A DNA stretch of 24,380 bases, from positions 5,823,250 to 5,847,629 of the forward strand of contig BFEA01000007.1 in the NCBI GenBank assembly GCA_003427395.1, in the 5' to 3' direction. The position numbers and the translations under genes are program-made. The notes below the pieces were generated by a model, which worked only from the letters and a program-made list of their open reading frames with translations, searched no databases and was not told where the DNA came from. This DNA comes from Chara braunii. Its lineage: Eukaryota; Streptophyta; Charophyceae; Charales; Characeae. Positions 8,928-18,092 of this stretch are shown here, piece by piece (within the stretch, counting starts at the first letter, position 1; each line of letters opens with the position of its first letter).

Positions 8928-10307
8928 CTAGGGGTGCTGGGGGCAAGCTACCTCTGTGCTGAGATGGCCATAAACTTTGCATCTATAGCACCACGGCCTG
9001 AACTTATGAGCTGTGTGTATTTGATACATCTTCCCCCCCATTTTGAAGTGGATGATGTCATCTAGTGAGAAGGGTTGGTCCTTCAGGAGATCCAGTGCCA
9101 TCATCACATAGTCGTCCCTTTTCGCCACGTATGATGGAAGCGGATCTATAAAGTCAACGATTTTATATTGCTCATCGAAGTCGTGGATGAAAGCTGCCTG
9201 AACTTCTACTAGAATGTGTCTCAGTTCTACCCAGTAGAAGTCCTTCATTAACTGGTCCCTCTTTTCTTCCGGACCGATCTTCTTAGGTAACTATGGGTAG
9301 ATGCGGACGTCCGACTGATCCCAGCACAACTTTTTCCATGCATCCATTTTTTTCTTATCCTGATCAAAAAGACTGAGGATCGTAAAGACGGTGGGCGATA
9401 ATGGCTGAATCAGAAAGAATTCATGAACTGTTTCCGAACCGTCTTTGATCTGTTCTAATTTCTTGCAAATCCATTTAATTTTGTCATTTACTGACCTGTA
9501 CGCTGAGTCATCGTAAAATATCCAGTTACTAGCGTGCTTGATGTACACAACGTCTCTTTAGGCCAACTTATCTGCTGGATATGATTTCATCAGTACTTTT
9601 CTTCCACCTTGGTCTACAACTTTCTGTTCTGAGGGTAGGAGAAAAAGTGTGAGGAAGTATGCTCGAACCGATGAGAGGTTCCTTAAGGGAACTTTGAGCT
9701 CCTCAGTTGGCAGACGGGAGTCGGTCCCAACAGGTCTGACGATTGTTAGGGATTTGCCCTCTAAATTTTCTCTGACTTTTTGTGCCCAGGATGGCTTCCC
9801 TGATCCCTGCGATGCTTGTGTTGTCTGGGAGGATTGTGCTGATGATTGGGTGGATTTTGGCATATGGTTAATTTCGTTGTTGCTTCTAGATTCTTCTAGT
9901 AGCCCTTCCTCCTTTGTGAGCACACCGTCTTCCATTTCTCCCATTATCAGGTCTCGCGTTGGGGAGGTTGCCCTTTGGTGAGCTTCTGAGGCCTGTCTTT
10001 CCGTCTCTGTTGGTCTGGCAGGCCGTGTGTCCTGACCCTGAGAGGATGAGGATGCTTGCTGAAAATGGTCATTTTGGGGCGGGGTGTAGGATGTTCCTCC
10101 CTGCTCTGTGTGACAGGAATCAATCTGCATTGTTGTTACCCCTCCATTTCGTGGAATCAAATTTGTTGTGAGTTTGCCAACTGCCGATATGGCTGGCCTG
10201 GCGTACGGACTGGGTCCCAATTGCTTGAGTATATTATGATGCATTGCGCCCTGGTAAAAGAGTAGGGGCCCAGTCCCCTTTCCTCTGGTGTATCCCACTT
10301 TCATCAT
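8928..10307 (-). pseudogene. LINE ORF1 N-terminal part with CCHC-like knuckle
   Basis: This is the nucleic-acid-binding protein of the LINE. The start is taken as the tandem ATG at 10307 (MMKVGYTRGKG). Residues 1-170 are Ser/Thr/Gln/Pro-rich and probably disordered. From about 9700 a globular region starts (PLRNLSSVRAYFLTLFLLPS, then KVLMKSYPADKLA) and runs through ASNWIFYDDSAYRSVNDKIK and FYWVELRHILVEVQAAFIHD. This has the length and feel of the DUF4283-type domain in plant L1 ORF1, but the match is weak. A knuckle CYRCKVYGHLSTEVAC sits near 8950. Its spacing is Cys-X2-Cys-X4-His-X6-Cys, two longer in the last gap than the canonical form. In-frame stops are TAA at 9558-9560, TAG at 9291-9293 and TAG at 8928-8930; the frame is otherwise continuous. 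Confidence 0.72.
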
Positions 10308-10520
10308 GATTGCTTTGAGTTTATTTCCTTACTTAATCCCTTCTTCCCCCTTTCTCTCTGTTTTTTTTTTTTTTTTTTTTAAATGCTGCGTAGGCGAAGG
10401 GACAACGAGCTGAATTCTGAAGAGTAGCGTGTGAAGCGGTGTGGGAGATATTGGGAGGCTTGGTAATGGAGGTACTGTGGGTGAGGTAGCAGGGCTGTGG
10501 TTGGGGGTGAGGGGAAGGGA
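10308..10520 (-). promoter_or_regulatory. LINE leader / 5' UTR portion
   Basis: This sequence lies upstream of the ORF1 start on the minus strand. It includes a T run at about 10362-10380 (A on the minus strand), then G-rich plus-strand sequence. No coding signal. It is likely 5' UTR, continuing into the tandem repeats further upstream. The exact element boundary is not visible. Confidence 0.4.
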
Positions 10521-10750
10521 GAATGGGGATCTACTCAGTTACAGAGAAGATGAGAGGTTAAGGTCACGAGGAGAAGGGTGGGGGGGATGGATGGGGATGC
10601 AGTAGTTTCACTGGGAGACGAGATGGGAGGGGGGGAAGTGAGAGTGGGGATCTACTCAGCTACAGAGGGGATGAGAGGTTAAAGTCACGAGGAGAAGGGT
10701 GGGGGGGGATGGGGTGGGATGCAGCAGCTTCACTGGGGGACGAGATGGTA
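10521..10750 (-). repeat. Tandem repeat, two units of about 121 bp
   Basis: Two diverged copies begin near 10521 and 10642. Shared landmarks are ctactcag (10531 and 10652), cacgaggagaagggtggggg, and cactggg (10609 and 10731), giving a period of 121-122. The plus strand is very G-rich. They lie upstream of minus-strand ORF1, where some LINEs carry promoter monomers in the 5' UTR. That role is inference. Confidence 0.8.
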
Positions 10751-10869
10751 GGTTTGAATGACAAAGAGATGACTGCAGAGGAGTTCTGGGTTGGGATAGT
10801 CTGACGAGGAGGATCTAAATCAGGCGCGTGGTGATAAATGACGGTGGGAAGGTGGAATAAGGATGGGGG

Positions 10870-11172
10870 ATTGAGGAGGGGGGGGGCTGTGGATGAGAGG
10901 TGAACGTGGGATGGGCGGTGGGAAGTCTACTACAATCGGGAGGGAGTTATGTGGAGGTGAGAAGAGGATTGAGAGGGGAGGGATGTGGTTGAGATGGGAG
11001 CGTGGGGAGTGGTAAGAGAAGTCTATTCCCTGGGGCAGGTAATTATATAGAGATGAGAGGGGAAGGAGAGGATTGAGCAGGGAGAGATGTGGATGAGAGG
11101 GGAGTATGGGGAGGGCTATGAAAAAGTGTAATCCCTTCGGGATGGTAATATGATGAGGAGGGTATGAGAGAA
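10870..11172 (-). repeat. Tandem repeat, three units of about 100 bp
   Basis: Three diverged units each start with attgag (10870, 10968, 11071), so the spacing is 98 and 103 bases. Each contains a ggatgtgg-like and gatgaga-like stretch, followed by an AT-richer block such as ggcaggtaattata or gggatggtaatatga. Read on the minus strand the units are C/T-rich and translate as an open Pro/Ser/Leu frame of about 33-35 residues per repeat. I judge that frame incidental. Confidence 0.75.
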
Positions 11173-11177
11173 GTTTT

Positions 11178-11203
11178 CTATGGTATACCACCATATACCA
11201 TAG
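11178..11203. repeat. Short perfect inverted repeat
   Basis: The arms ctatggtata (11178-11187) and tataccatag (11194-11203) flank the 6-base loop ccacca. It directly adjoins the end of the ~100-bp tandem array, so it may mark a boundary of the LINE 5' region. No function is evident. Confidence 0.65.
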
Positions 11204-11639
11204 CGCAGTTGACGACAACCAGTATTCTCTGCCTGCCAAAATTCCAGCCGTAACCTCCGAAGTCCTATACCAGATAGTTCGCCATCTTCAGTTTTACTTT
11301 CTTATTACTCTGGCTATTCTTACCCACCTTGCTACTATATTGTCTTCAGGAATTTATCCGACTTTATTTTCAGTTTGTAAATGGTACAACGAGTTCTGGG
11401 AGATTGATTCTGCTTTGCCTTATGAATACTACAATTTTTGCATCATTTTCTGTATTGATTTTAATTTTGTGACTGGAGCGACCAATTCGTGATGATTGAT
11501 TCTGATTTGAAATGTGGTTGAGTTTTCTGTTGGCGCTGGCTCTCCGGGGGGTGCAAATGGGGAAAGAAAGGGGGGAGAGATAGGTGTTGGGTCGAGGTCA
11601 ATGAACAGGCACACCTGCTTCTTGTATTATTGTTGACGT
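11204..11639. other. Unassigned sequence
   Basis: I see no gene or repeat here. Short open frames occur on both strands but lack domains, conserved composition or start context. Confidence 0.4.
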
Positions 11640-12063
11640 AGTCGCGTTGACGTGCAGCTGCTCCCGCTCCTGCTGTATATTCACCCTCTGGGTATATCAC
11701 CTCCTCATCTTCCGGTTCTACCCTTACGTCTTCCACTTCCACCGATAGTGAGAGAGGCTACCCGAGCAGCTCCACTCAATCACTCGACCTTTTTCAATCT
11801 TCCACTTTTGCTCCCAGCACACCTTACAGTCTGTACCCCCCTTGATTCCTACGCCTGCTGTTTCTTCACCTTCTGGATTCTTCACCTCTTCACACTCCAG
11901 TTCTATCCCTATGACGACCACATCCAAACTCTTCACTTCTTTACCTTCCAGTTCTATACCTACGACGACCTCATCCAACGATAGTGAGAGAGACAAAAGG
12001 AGCGGCACCTATAACTCTACAATCATCTTTCAATCTATCACTTCTTACTTCCCGCACTCCTAG
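11640..12063 (+). repeat. Diverged tandem duplication with Ser/Thr-rich open frame
   Basis: Two related blocks of about 190-215 bp occur at roughly 11655-11840 and 11845-12060. Read on the plus strand the first gives APAVYSPSGYITSSSSGS, later STDSERG and LFQSST. The second gives TPAVSSPSGFFTSSHSSS, later SNDSERD and IFQSIT. The order of phrases is the same, so the blocks share ancestry in this frame. The second contains an internal 51-bp (17-codon) repeat: FTSSHSSSIPMTTTSKL followed by FTSLPSSSIPTTTSSND. The first block ends at TGA near 11843 and the second at TAG 12061. The minus strand is also open with a Glu/Val-rich reading. I do not recognise a family. It may be a relic of a repetitive surface-type protein or just repeat DNA. 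Confidence 0.45.
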
Positions 12064-12600
12064 CATCTCCCTGGTCATCAACCATGCCACTTTGTTCTCG
12101 TGTCGGTCGTGTTCCTGCATTTGACATCAAGTTTCTTTCCCAGTTTTGCTTGTCGCGTACTTTCCTAACCTATCTCTGCGATTTCTGAATTTTGCCTTCC
12201 TTGGATGGCCGGCAGATTCTTCCGCACTTTGACTTTCCAAAGACTAACTCCGCCCGTCTCCCCGCCACCCACCTTTGGTCATTACACTGCATTTAGAGAG
12301 GCTGCGACCATGGAGCTCTCACGCGGGATCCACAACATTCCTGGAAGGAATGCCGACAGATCAACACATCGTCCACGTCAGCCTGTGACGTGGAGAGTGT
12401 AAGCGCCCTTTTCCCGTCACGCGCATGCGTTAGGCGCAGTTCCTCCGCAAGCACATTCTCTCATGTCGTCGATCACCTAATTAGTTATTCAGATGATGAT
12501 AGTAACGACGGAATAACCAATCAGATCAGTCTATGAGAGAGGTAGCGGAGCTGTACTGTGCACGGCTTAGAGGTGTGTTTTATCATTAACGCATGACCGG
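12064..12600. other. Unassigned sequence
   Basis: No supportable gene. An open frame at 12205-12402 lacks any recognisable domain. Small palindromes are present, for example attcctggaaggaat near 12339 and cgcatgcg near 12423. Confidence 0.4.
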
Positions 12601-12601
12601 A

Positions 12602-12669
<68 letters not shown>
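12601..12669. repeat. (GA)n microsatellite
   Basis: An almost pure AG dinucleotide run of about 69 bases. The reverse strand translates as alternating Leu-Ser, which is not a real gene. Confidence 0.95.
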
Positions 12670-12674
<5 letters not shown>

Positions 12675-12817
12675 TTGTGATGGATTAAGTAGAATGATAT
12701 TGTAGGTATGAGCGACACTGGGCAAGGGGTGAAGATTGCTACAGTTAGGGCGTCTATCACAAACAACAGATAGAAACACGAAAAAAAAAAAGCATCCCTT
12801 ATGCTGCGATTGCGGTA

Positions 12818-13556
12818 TGATACTGGATGATGCTACACTACTTGTCAGGAACTGGATTGAAGCAAGGCAGTTAGATGCCTCGCGAGGCTACAAGGACCTC
12901 ACAACAAAAAGCAAAAAATGAAAACGACACGTCTCACGGTCCTCCCATACTGGCCAGATACATTCCCCAAAGCACTGGTGTAACTTCCACCTATGCGAAG
13001 GTCATCCCTACATCGGTGGATTCATAGTTTTTTTTTTTGTTTTTTTTTTTTTTGGCCCCCATCCCTGCCTGGAGACCCCGACTTCTTCAGAGTAGGCTAC
13101 TTTTGACAGTTCGCGTTGGCCTGTGAAAGGTAGTGGTGGTTTAACTCCACATTTCTACCCGGAGTTAACCTGGCAGCATTAGCCAATTTCGCTTACCGTC
13201 AATCTCAAGGCCATCGCCCTTTATTATTAAAAAAAAAAAAAACAAAAAAAAAACGGCAGGCCACTTCGAAAAGGCGCAGTTGCAGGCTTGCGAGAGTACT
13301 TGTCTCAAGGCCGTCGCCAAATGGTGGCGGTCCATAGAATTAATCGATTGATTCAAAGGTCAGTACGATACAGGATGATGCTACAGTACTTGTCTGGAAC
13401 TGGATTGAAGCAAGGCAGTTAGATGCCTCGCGGTCCATGAAATTAATCGATTGATTTAAGGCAGTTGGATGAATGCATTTGAAATGACTGATTGCTTGGT
13501 CTAGTCGCCAAATGGTGGCGGTCCATGGAATTAATCGATTGATGCAAGGGTCAGTA
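12818..13556 (+). repeat. Interspersed short duplications
   Basis: A block of about 62 bp, including actggattgaagcaaggcag and tagatgcctcgcg, occurs near 12818-12882 and again near 13371-13432. A second phrase, cggtccatRgaattaatcga followed by ttgat, occurs three times: near 13327, 13431 and 13517. The outer two copies also share the preceding ccaaatggtgg and the following tcagta. Copies are 90% or more identical by eye. Poly-T and poly-A runs lie between them (13027-13054, 13229-13253). This looks like local segmental duplication of non-coding sequence or of a small transposon fragment. Confidence 0.7.
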
Positions 13557-13605
13557 TTTTTTTGTTTTTGTTTTTTTTTGTTTTTTTTTTTAGAGACTGT
13601 TTCTC

Positions 13606-13610
<5 letters not shown>

Positions 13611-13670
<60 letters not shown>
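13611..13670. repeat. (CT)n microsatellite
   Basis: A 60-base pure CT run that goes directly into the assembly gap, so its true length is unknown. Confidence 0.95.
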
Positions 13671-13832
13671 NNNNNNNNNNNNNNNNNNNNNNNNNNNNNN
13701 NNNNNNNNNNNNNNNNNNNNNNNNNNNNNNNNNNNNNNNNNNNNNNNNNNNNNNNNNNNNNNNNNNNNNNNNNNNNNNNNNNNNNNNNNNNNNNNNNNNN
13801 NNNNNNNNNNNNNNNNNNNNNNNNNNNNNNNN
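13671..13832. other. Assembly gap (162 N)
   Basis: An unbroken run of N between the CT microsatellite and the GATCA satellite. Both flanks are simple repeats, which explains the failure to assemble. Confidence 1.
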
Positions 13833-14283
13833 AGACCACATCAGATCAGATCAGATCAGATTAGATCAGATCACATCAGATCAGATCAGATCAGAGATCA
13901 GATCAGATCACATCAGATCAGATTAGATCAGATTAGATCAGATGTGATCAGACCAGAACGTATCTGATCAGAGCAGATCAGATCTCATCATATTTGATCA
14001 GACCAGAACGTATCTGATCAGAGTAGGTCAGATCTGATCTAATCAGATCTGATCATACCAGATTAGATCTCATCAGATGTGATCAAACGACATCAGATCA
14101 GATCTGATCAGACCAGATCAGATCTCATCAGATGTGATCAGACCAGATCAGATCTCATCAGATGTGATCAGACCAGATCGGTCTGATCACATGTGTGCTC
14201 TGATAACCATCAGATGTGATCAGACCAGACCGGTCTGATAACCATCAGATGTGATCACACCAGATCAGATGTGATCAAATTGG
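13833..14283. repeat. GATCA-based satellite with 10-bp and 30-bp order
   Basis: About 450 bases built from a GATCA/GATTA pentamer (gatcagatca). Later parts are organised as decamers such as gatctcatca, gatgtgatca and gaccagatca. A 30-bp unit made of those three decamers is repeated at 14121-14150 and 14151-14180. A longer related unit (gatca gaccagaacg tatctgatca gag) occurs near 13946 and 13996. Because GATC is its own reverse complement, the array reads similarly on both strands. The left edge is lost in the gap. Confidence 0.9.
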
Positions 14284-14288
14284 TCCTG

Positions 14289-14450
14289 CTTGATTGCTTG
14301 ATTACTTCCTCAGGTAGGCAGGTCCATGCGCTCTATTGTGAATCTGAACGCTTCGTTGATTCTACTTGATTGCTTTACTGCTCATTGAGATAGGTAGGCA
14401 ATTTTGTGCGCTCTGTTGTGAACGTTCATATGCTCTGTCGTGGTACTTGA
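14289..14450. repeat. Diverged direct duplication, period about 76 bp
   Basis: Two copies begin with cttgattgc at 14289 and 14365. Both contain a ggtaggca block followed by gcgctctRttgtgaa. It adjoins the GATCA satellite. No coding content. Confidence 0.6.
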
Positions 14451-15097
14451 TTAGTATGCCTTATAGACGTCGTTTCTAGTTGTCGAGCCGTTGTTTTGAA
14501 TGGTTGAGGGTTTGAGGTGCATACCCTCACATGTACCCCAGAATCTGCATCCGGTTGCTTTCTCATCTGTACCTTGTTGTTGTTGTTTTTTCCCTTGTTC
14601 TTTTATTTATTTTCGATTTGGTTGCTTTGCCTTGACTTCTTCATGACTGAGGTGTTGAGTAGAAAGGATGGAAGAGGGGTTCATGAGGGAGGGGTTGACT
14701 GCAACTTGGTGTGTGCATTGTGTGTGTTGTTGTGCTCCTGCAAGTTCCAATGGTGATAGCAAACTAGTTGCTGTAGTTTCTACTTTGGTAGGAGTGCTTC
14801 ATGCCCAAGGGTTGTCGGAATCTGTGGTTTTGGACCTGGTTTGATCACTATTTTTTACCAATTCATGCCTTTAGCAGCGTTTCAGTCAATTTAGTGTTGT
14901 TGTTCAAGTGAAATTACCTCTATTGTACTAAAAGCTTAATTTTAGAAGCTCAACACTGTGTCGACTGCCTCTGGTCCATTGCTGCACACCTTGGATGTTG
15001 TTTGGTTGGGTGTTGTTATTCACAACATAGAGCCACAACCTGTCACCTTGTTTGGTGCCCTCTTCAAATTCAGCGTCGCTCGATAGAGCCTGTCGTG
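14451..15097. other. Unassigned sequence upstream of hAT remnant
   Basis: No supportable gene. An open frame at 14517-14756 is hydrophobic but has no domain and sits over T-rich sequence. Part of this stretch may be the 5' flank or leader of the hAT element; I could not identify its terminal inverted repeat. Confidence 0.4.
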
Positions 15098-17273
15098 CGT
15101 GAGGGGTTCGGGTCATCGGATGAATCAGACCAGTCTGACCCGAAACGTGATATAACAGTAAACGAGCAGAATAAAAGCAGTGGAACAACAGACTCTTCTA
15201 ACACGACCATTGATATGAAACACTTCAAAGTGGTCGTTCAAGCAGCGCTTAGAAAATGAGGAACCAACGCTTCGTATATGTTAAGAGAGGAGAATGAAAA
15301 TGTTTCTGAGATTTGAAATTTTTTTGGTCATGTGTGTTCTGCTGGTGGTGCTTCCGTACGGGAGCACAACAATGCATATGTGGCCTGCAAAACCTGCTTT
15401 AGAGTGTTCAACTCCGCACACGGGACAAACACTTTGCGAGAACACCATTGTCGCAAAGAGCCCGAAGGAGCAGACCTGATGCGCCTGTATGCGACTTCCG
15501 CAGGGCCCACATTGGCTCAAAAAATCAGGATGGAAAAAAAAAACGCCATGTGGTGCTGCAAAGATTTGCGGCCCTTCAATGTGGTAGCCGACCAGGGTTT
15601 TATAGACGTTGTGCAAGAAGCGTATGACATGGGCGTAGCTGTGGGCAAGGCTATGCAGATGGGAAAGGTGATGTCGGTCCCCAAAACTGTCAAACGCCAT
15701 GTTCTCGCGACAGCGTCCTCTGCCCGTGTAAAGGTCAAAGAGCAGGTGAAGGGACATTTCGATGACGGTGTGCATGCAGGCTTCACAGCGGACATGTGGA
15801 CTGATGAAGTGAAAAAGAATTCGTTTTTTTCGTTACCCTGCACTACATCGATATCAATTTTAAATTGAATGTGCGCAATTTACAGGTTAAAGCATTCCAC
15901 GAGGAATCACATACTGGGCCAGTTGTTCTCAAGGCATTTCAAGAGTGCCTTCATGAGTTCAGCTGCGAAGATGCAGAAAAATGTGTGGTTTGCACCGNCA
16001 GTGGGTCAAACATGGCCGCAGCTGAGGGCATCCGAAAAGTATACAAGTGGATGGCCTGTGCGGATCGCAAAATAGTGACCGTCCTCATGACGATATTCAA
16101 CAAAACCGCAACAACAACGGACGGAGTTCGGTCTGCGCCATTCTACAGGTATCATGAGTTCGCACCACACCTGTTTGAAATGATCGACAACTGCAAAGAG
16201 CTGGTGCGGTATTTCAAACAGGTAAACCTGCAGAACAACTTAAGTAAAACACTCAAGCAGGAAAATGTGACACGGTGGAACTCATTGTTGATTTCCCTAA
16301 ACAACATTTTGGATAGTTATAACGAAGTCACGTTTGTCCTCGCTAGGCTTGCCAACATTACTAGGCAGGCCAATAAACAATTCCTCATCACACGAATTGA
16401 CAAAAACTCGCTTGCGGAGCTCACAAGGTTCTTGAAACGATTTCAGACTGCTACCTTGAGGCTGGAGCAGTATTTGGAAGCGACGCTACACCTTGTGGCA
16501 TTCGAGCACAGTGCTTTGATGGAGTACTGCAAACCACGCCATGAGCCATACAACGGTGAGGATGCCGATGGTAATAAGTTTATCAGATTCCGAAGACATC
16601 ATAGCCATCAAGATGCTAACGAAGGATGTGTTGCAGGAGAAATGGGTTGTGGAAGATCTGCATATTGTTGCAGCTTTGCTTGATCTTCGACAGAAGGACA
16701 GGTTGGACCGTTTTGGTTTTTCGGAAGCCCAGATTGAGCGAGGAAAAAAATGTTTGATGGAGATCATGCAAAATGTCAAAGACACAAGTGTTGAGGCAAG
16801 TGAACAACCTGCAGCAGCGAAGGGAAAGCGGTCAACGAAACGAAGGAAGAAAGCGCCTACAAGAGAAGACTCTGACGAGTTAACGTTGTACACCACAGAT
16901 GAAGATGAGGACAAGGACCTGCCCATCGCTCGCGTGCGACCCTTGACATTGATACAACGCGTAAAGGAGGACTTGAAATTCTACTTTTGCGTGAAGCTGA
17001 CAAAAGACGAGAAGAAGAAGTTCGACATACTTGTGTGGTGGAAGGCGAAGGGGACAGTTGCAAAGAATGCAGAGAACCAGTTGTTCATCCCACCTCTACC
17101 GATCATGGCGCGTGCTGCTCGTACAATCTTGTGTGTTCCTGCGTCGAGTTCCAAGAGCGAGTGCAATTTCTCAGACGCAGGAAATACTGTCACAAAAAAA
17201 AGAAACCAGCTCAATCCGTTCGTGGTGGATGATGTCCTTGTTGTTCGTTCCAACTACGATGTGTTGAAATGAT
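15098..17273 (+). pseudogene. hAT-family transposase with BED finger (broken)
   Basis: A cut-and-paste DNA transposase remnant. The N-terminal frame is acidic (SSDESDQSD). An in-frame TGA at 15257-15259 follows, then MLREENENVSEI and another TGA at 15314-15316 where a BED finger normally has Trp (before NFFGHVCSAGG). The BED finger continues with CKTC and LREHHC near 15388-15460. The catalytic core shows LRPFNVVADQGF and FTADMWTD (first Asp). A frameshift in the T7 run at 15824-15830 follows, then CTxSGSNMAAA near 15990-16020, where an N hides the expected second Asp codon. ENVTRWNSLLISL lies near 16270. A second frameshift near 16580 leads into DLHIVAALLDLRQKDRL. The C-terminus has the hAT dimerisation pattern (ILVWWKAKG, PPLPIMARAARTILCVPASS, SECNFSDAGN) and ends at TGA 17273. 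I found no terminal inverted repeats or target duplication. Confidence 0.9.
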
Positions 17274-18092
17274 GCAAATTTTCTACCTTTGGAGGCTAGA
17301 TAGGTTGCTGGCTTTCAGCCACACTCAGAGTGTTGTGGCCTTGCAGCGTCTTCGCTTTCGACCATTTGATGCCGACTTTCAGTCAATTGATGCAAGTTTT
17401 GTAGCTTTTACGTTCTTTTTTTTTTTTTGCTTCAGTGTGGCATTTTTTTCACACTCCAAATTTATCGCTTGCCCATGAAGCAAGCACTTTTTCTCGCAAT
17501 AATGAATTTTATCTCTATTCATTTTTTATTGTTTGTTTTTCAAATTTTCATACTATTTTCAAATGTGTGTAAATGCGAGGCCACTGCCTCTATGAGCCCC
17601 ATAAGGCCCAATTTTGCAGCCCGTCGGCCTCCCTAAGTGAAGGCAGGCTCAACGAGGCCCTCAGGGCCCTTTTTTTTGGCCACCACGCAACTCAGGGAAA
17701 TTCAGGCAGTTGCGCAGCGCCAGTTGGTTGAGTGAACCCAGACCCTGGGCTGGATACGGGTACTGGGCCAAACATAGGCCAAAGGCAGTTGGGCACATGC
17801 AACCACCTCAGGCCCAAGGCCTATTTTCGTCGTGCTGGGCCTCAGGCTACCGGGCCTACTGGAAGCTTCCTGGGACTGGACGCAGGCAGGCCACTTCGAT
17901 ATAGCAAAGGGCCTGCCTCCTCATTCGGCATTCGGGTGCTGGCTGCATGTTGCGCAAGCGCTGCTGTGTTATTTGCTGGTTGGCGCCTACGCTCTCACGG
18001 GCAAGCAGGGAAGGGGCAAGCAGGGAAGGAGCACGCAGCCATAGCCGAGCTGCGCTGTTGTAAGCTGGGTGAGGCGTAGGGTGCTCCTTGGG
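17274..18092. other. Unassigned, GGCC-rich stretch
   Basis: The first 300 bases are T-rich and probably the 3' flank of the hAT remnant. From about 17578 to 17920 the sequence is dense in ggcc and gggcc words (for example gaggccctcagggccc) and gives proline- and glycine-rich incidental frames. I recognise no gene or named repeat. Confidence 0.4.

Larger units (their letters stand above)
1257..10380 (-). mobile_element. Degenerate L1-type LINE retrotransposon
   Basis: A non-LTR retrotransposon is read on the minus strand. In transcription order it has a leader, a very long ORF1 with a CCHC-like knuckle, a spacer of about 50 bases, ORF2 (AP-like endonuclease, reverse transcriptase, C-terminal His/Cys domain), a 3' untranslated region and a poly(A) tail. 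No LTR flanks it and no RNase H or integrase is seen. The reading frames contain many lesions: TAA, TAG and TGA stops, several one-base frameshifts, and a palindromic insertion. The 5' limit is uncertain; the tandem-repeat region up to about 11203 may be part of its 5' UTR. This is an inactive copy as assembled. Confidence 0.85.

Noticed and set aside
4651-9560. Stop codon reassignment or readthrough in the LINE
   Set aside because: TAA, TAG and TGA all interrupt the frames, along with frameshifts. Ordinary decay is simpler.
10820-11239. Minus-strand Pro/Ser-rich protein of 139 codons
   Set aside because: The frame follows from C/T-rich tandem repeats with near-multiple-of-three periods and has no conserved motif.
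1200-11240. Target-site duplication for the LINE
   Set aside because: gttgatgatgcc (about 1237) and gttgacgacaacc (about 11208) are only weakly alike. I could not define a duplication.
13531-13967. Open frames spanning the N gap
   Set aside because: They are artefacts of N and CT repeats.
13833-14283. CRISPR array
   Set aside because: The repeats are contiguous without unique spacers, and the context is eukaryotic. It is a satellite.
15281-15775. Minus-strand open frames across the hAT gene
   Set aside because: They are antisense shadows of the transposase, whose plus-strand reading carries clear hAT motifs.
13255-17899. Shared 15-mer ggcaggccacttcga at about 13255 and 17885
   Set aside because: The match does not extend on either side, so it is weak evidence of a common repeat.
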